Source: Sanguinoderma infundibulare
Lineage: Eukaryota > Basidiomycota > Agaricomycetes > Polyporales > Polyporaceae
Reading direction: 5' to 3'
DNA: 64,000 bases
Assembly: GCA_032821775.1 (NCBI GenBank)
Contig: JAVLRN010000003.1
Location: 4,216,001 to 4,280,000, forward strand
Under the pieces are notes generated by a model. It was given only the letters and a program-made list of their open reading frames with translations, was not told where the DNA came from and ran no database searches. The position numbers and the translations under genes were made by a program. This document shows positions 42,582 through 55,200 of this stretch, piece after piece. Position 1 is the stretch's first letter. Each line of letters begins with the position of its first letter.

Positions 42582-44507
42582 CGAGTACGTCTGTGTGCGG
42601 AGGATCCAGCGGATAACATCGATGGCGGCAGGCGGACACCACAGATGGCCGGTTTTCGGTAAAGCTCCGCTAAAAGTAGCACTCAGACAGCATTATCAGG
42701 TATTGCCTTCATTCTAGCATGTCAGGGATAGTTGTTTGCGAGGATAATGTCGTATCCAGTGTGGGGGATGGTGATGGTCGAGGGGAGAGCCTGTGAGCGC
42801 TCAATACATCTGTGCCTGCCAAATGTGGCAGTTCCCGCTGTTTCGGGTCGTACAGTGCTTTCGCTCGGATTTGTTGTTCATGCCGGCACACATCCAGTGC
42901 TGAGCCATTTGATTTTGCTGTCTATGTTTGGTACCAGGACCGCTATCAGAATGCAATGACCAGTGGTGCCAGCAACTGCCCGCCATCCATACCGACCCCA
43001 CCAGTATCGGTGAAGCCCGCAGACTCGTCACTCGGAGGACATGCTTCCTTAATGACTCATAATGTAGGATGGAGGCAACCGAGCGACGTCGGTACCGTAC
43101 CGGTCGAGCGAGAGGGCAAGCGTTGCACTTTCCCGGACCTGGACTTTGTCTCAGCTCGATCACCACCTGTGCCCCCGTTAGCACTCAGTATCATATCGGT
43201 TGCCTCGCCCCCATGCCCACAAATCCTATCAGGCTCATAATCGTGTGGGAGCGGTCTCGGGCGGCGATCTGGTGGACAATCCTGGCCACCAATGGCCGGC
43301 CGTGATCCGGTGGTCACAGGCCTGCAGGGTCCTGTGACGCTTAGGATGAAACACGTCCAAGGAATCACGAATGCAATTTGCGCATGGGCACTTGTCGTGT
43401 TCGCTCCTGCCCGACGTCAAATATTGACTCGGGGCTAGAAGACGATGAGCTGAGCATCGGCTGGAAAGTGATCCACACTCGTAAAATGTACGTATGCCAG
43501 GGCAATTCGACATACAGCCAAAAGACACTGCCAGACCATACATCCAATGCGCTCAGAACCATCCGGATTGCAGGCGGGACACTGGTGAGGTGCGGACACA
43601 CATGCCGAGAGGGAAACGATGGTGAACTGGGGGTGCGATGAGCACGGAGGTGCCTTGATGGGAGGGCATGCTGATCAAGCCCTGCGGGAGTTAGACTCCT
43701 CGCTTGTCATTGTGAAGGCTTCCCGGGCGGCGTCCGGGTCTCCAGTCAATATCCATGTCGGATTGAAGGCAGTGTAGTCGCACGGCAGCTCCCCGGTAGT
43801 CGGACCCTCAGGACAGGAGAAATTGGGATAGCTAAGGAGCAGAGAGAACTCCATTGGCCGAGCATGTATTCGAAGTCTTCGCGAACGACGTCCGTGCAGT
43901 CAAGACGACGCACGAATCCATCCATAGATCCTGAGCGCGTAAAGACACTATTTTCATAGGCACATCTGTGAACTCTGTCGCCATGCATCCATATCTGCCG
44001 TCGGAACGGCGGTTGGGTGGTTCTGTTGCATGACAGTGCTCAGTATTAGCTCTATGGCCGTGCAGAATCAGAAGTCGAGATGGCAGACCGGCGGAGAATG
44101 CAATACGAATGGAATGCAATCCGCGGAACTCCGAGCGAGACCTACAACATCAAAGACGTAAAATGTCAGCTGGCGCCACGATGATGCTCGGAAGCATCTC
44201 CCGGCAAACAGCGGCCGAGTGAAGACCTCTGGGTCGACGGGCGTATGACTGAACTCCGGCTGCCGACCGGCAACAGAACCACCCAAGGACAGTATGGGAC
44301 GGCGACCGAGTGAAGACCTCTGGATCGACGGGTCTGGAGGCCAAGAAGGACTTGGACACATGATGAATGACCTTCCCTGAGATGCAATTTGATTAATGTC
44401 GCAGCCGATGGGGTGAGACAGGCACATACACGTCGAAAGCACTTTTTGCGCCGCCTACGCTAGACCGTCGAGTGGTAGAAACCTGACAGCTCTGCCGGAC
44501 TGCGTCG

Positions 44508-44759
44508 ATGTGCACGTCGACCCCGCCCGGGTCTGTGAACGGGAGCACGACGAACACGCCACTGACGAGCATGTCAGCCGCGACGAGCCAGGAGGACCTG
44601 AGCGCGATGGCGAAGCTGGAGAAGGCACGACTGCGGTGGACATGCGGGTGTCAAACGCGAAGGGGCAGGACATCAAGATCGACTTGTACACGCTCTTCTT
44701 CCACGGCCAGCTGCTCATCGAGGGCGTGGGGGGCACGGTCCACGGGGGACCTGAGGCTC
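44508..44759 (+). pseudogene. ARB1: Arb1-like N-terminal fragment with empty retroposon site (unit B)
   Basis: Reads VSNAKGQDIKIDLYTLFFHG and QLLIEGV. The single GGGGACCTGAGGCTC at its end (44,745-44,759) is the unoccupied target of the retroposon found in unit A. Confidence 0.62.
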
Positions 44760-45183
44760 AGCGTGGTGGGTGCAGATTGTGCGCATCGACGACAAAGGCG
44801 GGGCGGCTCGTCCAGGAACGGAAAATAACTGTATATTGATCAGACATCAGCACTTGAATATTACGGACGGACGGCGATCGAGGCTTGCCGGATATGCGGC
44901 GCTTTGAATATTCTCGGAGCCGACAACTTGTTGGCTGGCGAGAAGCATGCGCTTACACGGTTCATCGCCATCGGTTTGACCGCTAATGGAAGAGTGGGCG
45001 GGGATCCGAATGATGCACGGTCTGTGCGCGAGAAACTAAAAGACAGCGGCAAACATCAGCAGGATATATAAACATAGTGGATGGATGACGGGGACACAGC
45101 TCCTCTCTCGTGTCTCTGTCTCCCTCTGGATATTTGGCTCAAGACCAGGACGGGCGGGAAGCCTCCTTGCTTTCCGAGTCATC

Positions 45184-45359
45184 CCGTTTCGCCCCTCATC
45201 CTCGTCCTCCTTGGCCTCGCGGGCGGTCTCGACTACGGCAGTGGCGATGCGGTCGAGGTCGCGGATGCCATCCTGGGAGATGGGGCGGCGGCCGTTGTCG
45301 GTCTGCTCGAGAACACCGATCTTCTCGAGCGACTGGCAGATCTTGGGCTGCTGTTGGTG
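45184..45359 (-). pseudogene. RPS19: eS19 C-terminal exon (unit B)
   Basis: Same reading as the unit A fragment with no difference noticed over the exon. Confidence 0.76.
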
Positions 45360-46324
45360 AGTGTTGTGGCGTGCACGTTCATTGGCGGTAGTCCTGACGT
45401 CTTGTGCCGGGTTGTAGCATCAGGAGACGGGAGTTTGGACGAGTGGCTGGGGAGTGAGTGCGGCTGGGCGCGGTCTGGGTGCTATGTAGAGTAGTATCTT
45501 GTCCGGTTTGCTTCTTGATGCAGACTTGTCGTGCCGCCGAGTAGTTGTCGTCAGGTTGCCGGGCAGTGGTCGTCATACACGATCGGCTGGCGAGGGTGAG
45601 TTGCAGGCCGCTCCAAGTGGCGCGGAGGCTGTGAAACGAGGGTGAGGTGCAAGCGAGAGGCAAGCGAGACGTCGTTGTCGAGCACAGCATGGTTCGGAGA
45701 TGACCGAGGGCAAGCAACCTTTGTATTTCCGCCCTCCACGGAGTGCGCATCATGTCCCCGAGACCGCAGCACCAGTCCTCGAGGCATCAGATACGACCCC
45801 GTACCTTGAACTCTCTCGACGCACTCGAAACAACCACACACGATACTATGAGTGCACCCCAAGGATCTCGTTCCACCCGCAGGACGCCATGGCGACTATC
45901 CCAGCTACACCTCTTCCAACTACGCCCGTAACTGATACCTTCATTGTCCATCTTGTTCACGGCCGCGGCATACATATCCCTCGCCTGTCTGCCGCCAACA
46001 GGAACCGGGCGGCAGTGTGCTCGTTCCCGCATTGTCATCCTCCGCTTCGCATGTACGCTCCAATGGTCCGCTCGTGTGCTCACCAATGCTTCCCACTCCT
46101 CCTTCCCTTGCCACCGTCGCCAGTCTTACCCCCCGAAAGAAGGCAAAGGCGAGTCGCGGAATTGCCGCTGGTCCAGCCACGGCTCAGTTGTACACTGCGA
46201 ACGGCACTTCCATTGGTCTCGGTCTGATTGTCTCATCGCCAATGTACCGTGCACGATTCCCGCGTCTGAAGACCACCCCACCAACAAACAGAACGGATGC
46301 GGTCCGCGCCGCCCATCTAGAACT

Positions 46325-46699
46325 TTACAAGCCGCGGGTGAAAGAAGGGGGAACTGCGAGCGCACCATAGAACAGCGTCCAGACGAGCACGAACGAGATG
46401 TTCTCCTGCCCAGGGCTTACGAGCTCCCACCACCCGCCCGGGACGTACTTTGCCGGTCTTCCCTTGCGCTTCACGTACAGACACGAGCTCATGAGGACGG
46501 TCGACAAGATGAAGAGTGCGAAGCCGAGCACGTTCTCCAAGCCCAGAATGCCCACGGCCCCAGCGAAGCAGGAGGAGAGGAACATCACAGTGTACAGCTG
46601 GCCGTTGTTGTGTTTTACGTTCGGAGGGAAGAGGAGCTGCGCAGCGGCCTCGGGCGTGGCAGCAGTCGCCGACATGGAGGACAGTTGAGTGGACGTCAT
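46325..46699 (-). CDS. EMC6: ER membrane protein complex subunit 6 (unit B)
   Basis: Frame of 124 codons from ATG 46,699. One valine codon is missing relative to A (AGAVGILGLENVLGF), an in-frame 3-nt loss, and the loop reads SSCLYVKRKG. Same C-terminal question as in unit A. Confidence 0.83.
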   Translation of the reverse strand: MTSTQLSSMSATAATPEAAAQLLFPPNVKHNNGQLYTVMFLSSCFAGAVGILGLENVLGFALFILSTVLMSSCLYVKRKGRPAKYVPGGWWELVSPGQENISFVLVWTLFYGALAVPPSFTRGL

Positions 46700-47053
46700 G
46701 GTCTAAGCTTAAGCGCTTAAGCTGTCAGTCGCGACTCGGAGCCAGCGAGGTGCACACGATCAGCATCACGATCGGGATCAAGACCGGCCCGCGATAACGA
46801 GCGCAAGATTGACGCGAGATCTGGCTTGTGGACAGGTCAATTGGAGGCGATTCTCTGCCATCCGTCTCTCTCCTCTTGGACCGGGCAGCCGGAAGGCGAG
46901 GGAGAGGTCGTCCACGACCATCGTCTCTCTCCTTCGACCAGTCATCACCCTGTCGCGATGCCGCCCCCGCATCGTCTCCCATCCATCTCTCTCCTCTTTC
47001 CCTCGCCCCTCAGACCAAGACAGATCCCAAGACACGCATTCTTTCGCTCTCGT

Positions 47054-49338
47054 ATGGCCAGCACGTCCCTTGTCCATATCCCACACTCTCTTGCGCCCCG
47101 GCTAGATCGGCACTCAACCGAGCAAGCAGTTCGGCCTCAAGGAGCCATCCTTGGTCTGCAACCAGGCCTACATCGATGGCAAGTGGGTCGACACGAAGGA
47201 GGGCGGGGTCATCAGAGTCACCAGTGCGTACCTTCTCCATCGCCTTTCCCCTTACCTCCGTCAACTCTTTTACGCGACACACACCCAGACCCTGCGACCG
47301 CGGAGGAGCTGGGGACCGTGCCAGAGATAGGTATTACCGAGACCAAGCAGGCTATCGAAGCCGCTTCGAACGCTTTCAAGGCTTGGAGCAGGACTACTGC
47401 CAAGGTACGCTCCCACGTCGCGCTCTCATCTTCGTGTGCTCACGAGGCCGCGCACAACCCAGCAACGGCATGATATCCTCCTCAAGTGGTACGCGCTCAT
47501 GAGGGAACACTCGGACGATCTAGCACGGCTGATCGTGAGTCTGCTCTCATCTCCCTATCCACACTTGCATTCAAATCGGTATCCAAGACCCTGGAGAATG
47601 GAAAGCCCTTCGCAGAGGCCAAAGTGAGTTCTATCACTACTGCATCAAGATTTAGAGATGTTAAAGCGTCTTAAAGGGCGAGAACGCGTACAGCGCATCA
47701 TTCGTCGAGGTACGCTGATTCGCTGAATCCTGCACCTGTTCGTCTGATACACCGCGCTTCCGTAGTGGTTTGGTAAGTATCACTTGCAATCCCTCAAGCT
47801 ACGATCCTCACAATTTCCATATCTGCAGCTGAGGAGGCAGTACGTATGTACGGCGGTGAGTACATTTTGCATCCATCTATTCTGCGTCCTGCGTCTCATC
47901 CCAAAGTTTTCAGAGGTCGTCCCTTCTGCGTTTCCCCAGATTCGCAATGTCGTTGTAAAGCAGCCCGTCGGTACGTAAATTCTTATCCTGCCGTCGTTCG
48001 TTCTGACCCCCATGCCCCGGCCCCAGGCGTGGTGTGCGTCGTCCTTGTTCTCGCTCGTGTCTGATATGTTCTGACGTCATCTCCAGCTCGATACTGACGC
48101 CGTGGAACTTTCCTTCCGCGATGATCACTCGCAAGCTCGGCGCCGCGCTCGCCGCTGGCTGCACGGCCGTCATCAAGCCCCCACCGGAGACGCCGTTCTC
48201 TGCGCTCGCTCTCGTCGAGGTGGGTGGTCGCGCTCCGACTGCACGTCGAACCTTTTCGCCGGAGATTGTTCTGACGAATGTGGTCTTGCGCAGCTCGCGA
48301 CTCGCGCCGGGGTACCGCCTGGAGTCATCAACGTCGTGACCACCCAGGCAAACGTGAGCGAGGTCGGCCGGGAGATGTGCGAGAACACCGCGGTCAAGAA
48401 GGTGTCGTTCACGGGCAGCACGCCCGTGGCGAAGCTCGTGGCTGGTCTCGCCTCGAGCACGCTCAAAAAGGTTTCCATCGAGGCCGGCGGGAACGCGCCA
48501 TTCATCGTCTTTGAGGACGCTGATATCGATGCAGCTGTCGAGGGTGCGTCCTGCTGCGATGTCCCGTTCTTGACCACATTGACCAATTGACTTTGTAGGC
48601 GTGATCGCGTGCAAGTTCCGGGGCTCCGGCCAAACGTGCGTATGCGCGAACCGTATATACGTCCAGTCTGCCGTCTACGCGGAGTTCGCCTCGCGCCTCG
48701 CTGAGAAAGTGGCAGCGTTCAGGGTCGGAAACGGCCTAGACAAGGACACGTACGTCTTGCCATTCACGTATCCAGGCACGCGCCTGCTGCTGACTATCAG
48801 GAACAGGACACACGGACCGCTCATCCACGATCGGGCAATCGAGAAAGTCGAGAGGCACGTCGAAGACGCGCTCGAGCAGGGCGCGCAGGTCCTCCTTGGC
48901 GGGAAACGTCTCCCCGGCGCAGGGTCGTTCTTCGCGCCAACGATCCTGTCGGACGTCCCCGCCGGCGCGCTCGTCAACAAGGAGGAGACGTTCGGGCCGC
49001 TCGCTGCGCTCATACGGTTCGAGACGGAGGAGGAGGTGATCCGGCTGGCGAACGACACGCCCGTCGGCCTCGCGGGCTACTTCTTCTCGCGGGACATAGG
49101 GCGGGTGTGGCGCGTTGCGGAGGCGCTGGAGGTGGGCATGGTCGGGGCGAACACGGGGTTGATCAGCCAGGCTGTGATTCCGTTCGGGGGAGTCAAGGAG
49201 AGCGGGCTCGGTGAGTGTCCCGTTCCGCGCATGCTGGATGTTTTCTGATGTGCGCGTGTGCGTGCGACAGGGCGCGAGGGTGGGCATGGGATCGAGGAGT
49301 ACATGAACGTGAAGCTCATCGCCTTTGGCGGGGTGTAA
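47054..49338 (+). CDS. UGA2: Succinate-semialdehyde dehydrogenase (unit C)
   Basis: All exons readable. The 4-bp loss of unit B is absent: the exon reads GCAGTACGTATGTACGGC (Thr to Met relative to A). Small changes include VPEIGITE and [11 protein letters not shown]. The GTCC(G/A)TATCC sequence after the first codons differs from A (CCATAT here), so if that is the first intron donor, it is altered. Otherwise likely functional. Confidence 0.85.
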
Positions 49339-49857
49339 GGAAGGGACAAAATCTTACTTGACGGGACGGTCGAAGGAGGGACTCGCGACATCGAGTATGT
49401 TCAAAATTGCATATACCTATGCCCACTATACTAGCGTTTTGGCTGCAGCATCATTCCTCGTCTCTATATATGCTGTATTATGCGGACAACATGATTGCCA
49501 CTGTTTCTATTGTCTCGCGGCATGCTAAGACCAGCACGGAACGCTGACGCGGTCCTGGCTTCGAGAAACGCTGTATCGGTTCTGAATATTAGCGAGGCCA
49601 CGCTGAAGGCTTAAGGGAGATCGAGCACTTCACCTACGTTCGTCTCGCCTTGCACTGATGAGGTATGAATGAGAGGCTAGTTGACGGCCCCCTGACGATG
49701 AGAGTTCGGCGCCTCAATCACGATACGACCAGCGATCGTTCCAAGCTTCCGAAAAGCAGCGTTGCTTTGAGATGCAGTAGCAGGAATATATTACAGGTGA
49801 TACACACGCAAGACCGAGACCGGTCAAGCTTCAAGCTTCAAGGTCCGGCGAGAAGTA

Positions 49858-50901
49858 TCACTCGACAAGAAAGTCGCCAAGCTGGCTACGAGAGAAGCAT
49901 TCGAGCACGGTTTCGCGGTCGTACTGCCCTCGGCTCGCATCCAGCGGGTCGTCGACAAACGCGACCTTCTGCGGGTACGGAGGCTGCGCCGGCTCGACCT
50001 CGAACCATTCGCGAGTCATGTCCGAATCAGACTCGTCGACGTGGTCCGCCTCGCCGTCGGAGTCCGACTCCTCGGCAGGGCTAGGACTAGACGGGGCCGA
50101 CTCGCACACGTACTCGCCCTCCGAGTCCGTGTCCTCGTCGTCCGGCACCCTCGGATCTCCCCCGCCGTCGGGAGGCGGCAACATCCCCTCGCAAAGCGCA
50201 TCCTCCACGATCGCCCACGCATGCTGCCTTACGTGCAGCTCGGGCAAGACCGCCTCGATCCCGCCCGTCGTCCTCATCAGCCAGTCCGCGCGTTCGTCCG
50301 ACTCACGCGCGCCCGGGATGTCCGACAGGTCCTCGAACGCGCTATCAGAACCTGGCATGTGCGACGGGTGGAAGAGGAGTGGGAAGTACGCGTGCGGGGC
50401 GATGACCATCCGGACCTTCCTCAGTCGCGGGGCACGCGCGGTGTGTGCGAGGGCCATGGCGCGGTACTCTGAGACGGACGCGTGCGCGACGATGTCGAGG
50501 TAGCGCAGGCTGGGCGAGTGGATGTTGAGCGCAAGGCGCTCCTCGTGGCAGGCGATGACGACGAGGTGCGACAGGGCGGGGCAGAGCTTGTGCAGGCGGG
50601 GGAGGAATACCGCGTTGGCGTAGAAGTGTTGGGGCACCGCCTGCGAGGAGAGGAAGCTGAGGTACGTCAGACGTGTCCCGTGGGTTTCGAGGAGGGCGAT
50701 GGGTATGTGTTCGGCGTCCATGCAGGTCAGATGTGTGAGGCGCGCCGTCTGCCATCGCATGCGGAGATGGGCGGGTCCGATTCGCGGTGTTTGGCCCAGG
50801 GAGGCGTGGTTTTCCTGCCAGAGAAACAAACAGGGACTCTGCCACGGTAATGGGATTGGATTGTATACTGCGACGGTCATGGGGTTGTACTGGACGGTCA
50901 T
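49858..50901 (-). CDS. F-box-family-like protein lacking its N-terminal part (unit C)
   Basis: 347-codon frame; differs from B by DHVDESDSDM for DHIDESDSDM and ends FLVE like A. Minisatellite head unchanged. Confidence 0.58.
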   Translation of the reverse strand: MTVQYNPMTVAVYNPIPLPWQSPCLFLWQENHASLGQTPRIGPAHLRMRWQTARLTHLTCMDAEHIPIALLETHGTRLTYLSFLSSQAVPQHFYANAVFLPRLHKLCPALSHLVVIACHEERLALNIHSPSLRYLDIVAHASVSEYRAMALAHTARAPRLRKVRMVIAPHAYFPLLFHPSHMPGSDSAFEDLSDIPGARESDERADWLMRTTGGIEAVLPELHVRQHAWAIVEDALCEGMLPPPDGGGDPRVPDDEDTDSEGEYVCESAPSSPSPAEESDSDGEADHVDESDSDMTREWFEVEPAQPPYPQKVAFVDDPLDASRGQYDRETVLECFSRSQLGDFLVE

Positions 50902-51191
50902 GGGGTTGTACTCTACGGTAATGGGGTTGTACTGGACGGTTATGGGGTTGTAGTTTCATGGGCTTGGAGTCGGTAATTTGTGGGGGGATGGAATTTGTGG
51001 GGGGATGGTCGGGACACACAAGACAGTCACGCATGTACAGCACAGTAGACCAGAACACAATATATTTTTTGACTACATACACTCGCGCGACGGCTCTACT
51101 CTACTCGAAGTCGAAATTCCCAGGCTAACCTCCACGCACGCACTCCGAGACACCACCTGCATGTTCTGGGCCCGGGGAACAAGTCCACATC

Positions 51192-51654
51192 ATCAGCGCG
51201 CATTCTGGGAAGAGACTGCGGCGGACGTACCATTGTGAACGCCGTCCAAATGATAGAGAACTCGAAGGCGATAGCGAGGAATGCTACCACCTTGGTTCGC
51301 GCGTGGCACGGCCTTGTGTGGCTCCGCCCTCTCCCTGACTGCGGCCGTGATGAGCTCGACGCCGCCGTATGAGTAGAACGCGAACACGAAAGTTTGCGCA
51401 AAGTTGCCGAAGCCGCCGATGAACGCCTGGCCATCATGGAAGTTCGTGAGACCCTGTGCGAAGCGGTGAACACAAGACGTGAAGTAATGGTAATATAATA
51501 CACTGAAGAGGATGCATCAGACCAGGGTGACCACAAACGCCGGCACCGTACGCCCCCACATTCGAGCGATGATCGTGAGTGCATACTGCCAGGCAGCGTT
51601 TTTCTGCGGAAGAAAAAATTAGAAGACCCGAGAAGGTCACCGTAGTACACACTC
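51192..51654 (-). pseudogene. Amino-acid permease fragment (unit C)
   Basis: Appears identical to unit B, including the stop codon at the former Arg position. Confidence 0.65.
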
Positions 51655-51818
51655 ACAACAGTACACGTCGATTCCGAGGAGCACGATGAGCCACAAGATG
51701 ACTCCGGAAAGACCCACGAATGCTGCCAGTTGCTATGCGCAGCCGAATGTCCTAAAAGTCCAGCCGTGCGACGCAGCAGATGTCACATAATGCACGAACT
51801 CACCTGTGACCAGCATGC

Positions 51819-52467
51819 AACGACCTCTTGACCCAAGACCATCACATCCCCTGCTGCTCTGCCGCGGCGAGCCGCCCCGCGTGATATTCACGCCCATGCA
51901 ATCCTTGAACCACACTCCGCGCTCCGTGCACCCCGCGCCGACCTCCTTCCAGAACTGCAGCGCGCACACATTCGACTGACGCACCGATAGAGTCTGGGTC
52001 GCGGACGAAGCGCATATTCGGGGACGCGTTGCGCCTTCGGAGCGAAGAGATCTGCTCAAAAAGCCGGGAGTATGGGGTGTCTGTCTCCGCGCCGATGTTG
52101 AGCGAGCTGTAAGACGTGTTCGCATCGAGCGGCGACAAGATAGGATCCTCGAGCAGGCCTGTGTCGATGTTGTGGATGCTGATTGACTCCAGACGTGAGT
52201 GTAACCAGCATATGGTTGTGCCGGGTTGAGTGCATCCTTCGGAAGAGGAGAGAGCAGGTCAGCTCTGGAACCCAAGACAAAGCCGTAACAGAGTGTAAAA
52301 ACAAGAGAATCACCTCGCGCGTGCGGAAGGCTGATAGCAAGGGCTGCATGGGGACCATCACATCCCCCACTGCTCCCCCGCAGAAAGCATCGCACGTTGG
52401 GCATCGAACGTGCACCCCTGGTGATGTTCACGCCCGCACAGTCCTCAACCCACACGGCGCGGTGGTG
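51819..52467 (-). pseudogene. Shuffled fragments of an unrecognised gene (unit C)
   Basis: Counterpart of 39,200-39,848, apparently identical; internal duplicate at about 53,369-53,614. Confidence 0.5.
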
Positions 52468-53294
52468 TGCCGCTCAAGGTCGACGGGCCAGTCGGGGACG
52501 AGGTCGGACTTGATCGTCATCCGATAGACGGGCGGGTGCGTCGCCAGCTCGAGGAGCTCCTCGAGCGTGAGCGGCGTGCCGGACGTTTGTCCGAACGCCG
52601 TGATCCGCTGTGGGTTGAACGCGTGGAGGGAGAGGTCGAAGAGGATTTTAGGGCCTGCCGCGGTCTCGCCGTTGAGTAGCGGGTGGAGCTGCGTCGCCTG
52701 CGGCACGCTGGGCTGTTGGAAGGCCATCGGCGCGAACATGGTAGGGAAGGTCATCCAGGCAGGCTGGGGAAGACAGGTGTCGGAACATCGTCGCTGGTGG
52801 GTGAACATGGGGGCCGGCGTGGGCTGGGCGGGAAGAGGCACGACAGGAGGGAGGGGGGTGATGATGATGGGTGGGGAAGGGAATGGGACCGGGTTTGGTG
52901 GAGGAGCGAGGTTGCCGTGCCAGGACGGACGACGTTGACGGGGCGGGAAGGGCTCGCGGTCATCGTCGAAGTGGACCCGCCGTTCAGGCGGAGGAACAAC
53001 CGAGGCGGGAGGGAGCGCGGTCATGGGAGGGATAAATGGCGAAACGTACGGTTGGTTGTAGAACGGCATCATGTATGGTGTCGGGTAGTAGAATTGGGGG
53101 TACGCGCACTGTTGAGCCATGGTTGCTGAGAGTTGCGAGGGTAGTGAACAGGCCGCACAAGCAGAGGCGAGCGAGCCGGTTATATAGGTGTCGAGAAGAT
53201 GGATGGAAGAGGAAAGTAGGAGTCGAATACACAGTCACAGAGGTACAAGAGTCGGGTCGGACCAGGTGCCACATAATGCGTTAGCTGGGGGAGA
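52468..53294 (-). pseudogene. Truncated inverted DUF6699 copy (unit C)
   Basis: Apparently identical to the unit B copy; ATG at 53,120, foreign end at 52,428. Confidence 0.85.
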
Positions 53295-54158
53295 ATGCCC
53301 TCCACGTAGGCTGGACGAATAAGCCGATCAGTATGCTATCGACCAAGAGAGTAGTTTTCGACAGACCTCTTTCCAGAACTGCAGCGCACGCACGTTCGAC
53401 TGATGCACCGACGGAGTCTGGGTCGCGGATGAAGCGCAGATTTGGGGACGCATCGGGCCTTCGGAGCCAAGAGATCTGCTCGGAGAGCCGGGAGTATGGG
53501 GTGCCTGTCTCCGTGCCGATGCTGAGCTAGCCGTAAGACGTATTCGCATGGAGCGGCGACAATATAGGATCCTCGAGCAGGCGTGTGTCGATGTCATGGA
53601 TGCTGATCAGTGCTGGTTTTGTTGGCGGACGGCGAGGAGGCGTTGGGGCATGCTGAGGTAGTACTCTTCGATAAGGGAGGAGGGGCCGTGTAGAAATCGG
53701 ATAACGTAGGCAAACAAAGGGCTCGGCGGCACTGCGGGTGGCCGTTTGAACAGAACTGGGGGATTTTGGCAGTGGGTGGGGGAGAACAGAACTCGGGAGG
53801 AGACGCTCGCCATGTCATTAAGTATTCTTCGGCTCCGATCGTCACCCTGAAACATTGCACCGCAATCAGCAAATTGCCATGTCGGCACCCAGAATACACT
53901 ACAAACAATGCTTTCTTTGTACCTGACAGCCGGCGCTGTCTCGCAGCCGACGGAAGGGTTTGATCTCAGGCGTTCCACGGGGTTCACAGGATCCACTCTT
54001 GCGGCATTGCTGGGAAGCCCCACACAAAGCGAGAAATGCAAACCCAGGTTCATATCTCACTGCAACCCCACAAGCTACTGTCCGTGAACCGGCGAGAGTA
54101 CCCGTGCCATGCAGGGTACGCGACCCCATGCCACTATGGACCAATAGCATCTGCCGGA

Positions 54159-54375
54159 GCAGCCGACTCTCTTTTGGGCGACAAGCTCGGCCGCCTCAAC
54201 CTGACGATGCACGGCCACGCACACTGCGTGTAGTACGTCCGCTCGAAGAACATCCTGCTCATGCTCCTCGGCGGCGGCGGGTACACGGTGAAGAACGTCG
54301 CGTGCGCGGGGACGTACGAGACCGCGTGCGCGCTCGGCATCGAGCGCGACATCGACCCGAACCTGCCACCGTAAT
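54159..54375 (+). pseudogene. HOS2: Hos2-like deacetylase fragment, plus strand (unit C)
   Basis: Apparently identical to 41,540-41,756. Confidence 0.8.
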
Positions 54376-54885
54376 ATTGCTGCCCCGCCGGCTGTTCCTA
54401 ATCATTTGTTCCAGAAGCGATATAGATCATTTTAGACACGACGGACACACACTGCCTTTGTGTGCAACACAGTCTCCAAGCAAAATTTTTATATAGAACC
54501 TGCCGCCTGCAGTGGAGGATTTGCCGTGGATACCTGTGAGCCTGAGGAGGGCTACGGATGCCGACATCTGCCGCTGTCCAAGCGGCTACCCGTGGCCAGA
54601 CGAAGACATCCCTCACAAGCGAGGGCAGACACGCTCGACCTAGCCTACATCGGACCGCATCTTACGTGACTCAGGGCTACAGATTGATTACTAGAATCCG
54701 ACGGCGGCGGCGGAAGATGCTCTCTGCCAGAGTCGGCTGGAATCAAATTCTCCGGCTCCGGCAGAGGGACTCGTCCCCAACAACCCCGAGTCCGTCCCCT
54801 CGATGTCTCTCCACCCCGACACGAGTGTTGTACGAGCCAGTGCCGCTACAGAAAAAAATGCGCGATTAGAAGCACGCACCGAGTG

Positions 54886-55200
54886 TCATCGAGCAACCTG
54901 TCCCGCATACATCCAGCTCGTAGCGCAGCCCGAACCACTCAAAGTACCCATTCCACGGCAGGTTCGGGTCGACGTCACGCACGCGGGCTCGTACATCTGC
55001 CCACATGCGATATTCTTCATGGTGTATCCACCGCCGCCGAGGAGCATGAGCGGGATGTTATTCGAGCGGACGTACTGCACGCAGTGCGCGTGACCGTGCA
55101 TCGTCAGGTTGAGGCCGCCAAGCGTGTCACCTGAGAGAGAATCAGTGTTGCATCCGAGCATGATTGTGAAGGGTCGGAAGACTGTATGCGGCCGGATTGG
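54886..55200 (-). pseudogene. HOS2: Hos2-like deacetylase fragment, minus strand (unit C)
   Basis: Apparently identical to 42,267-42,581. Confidence 0.8.

Larger units (their letters stand above)
34242..46887 (+). repeat. Tandem unit B (about 12.65 kb)
   Basis: Second copy, without the retroposon. It differs from A by many point changes and small indels. Its left part (to about 37,689) also differs from unit C, but from 37,690 on it appears identical to the sequence 12,619 bp downstream. Confidence 0.93.
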
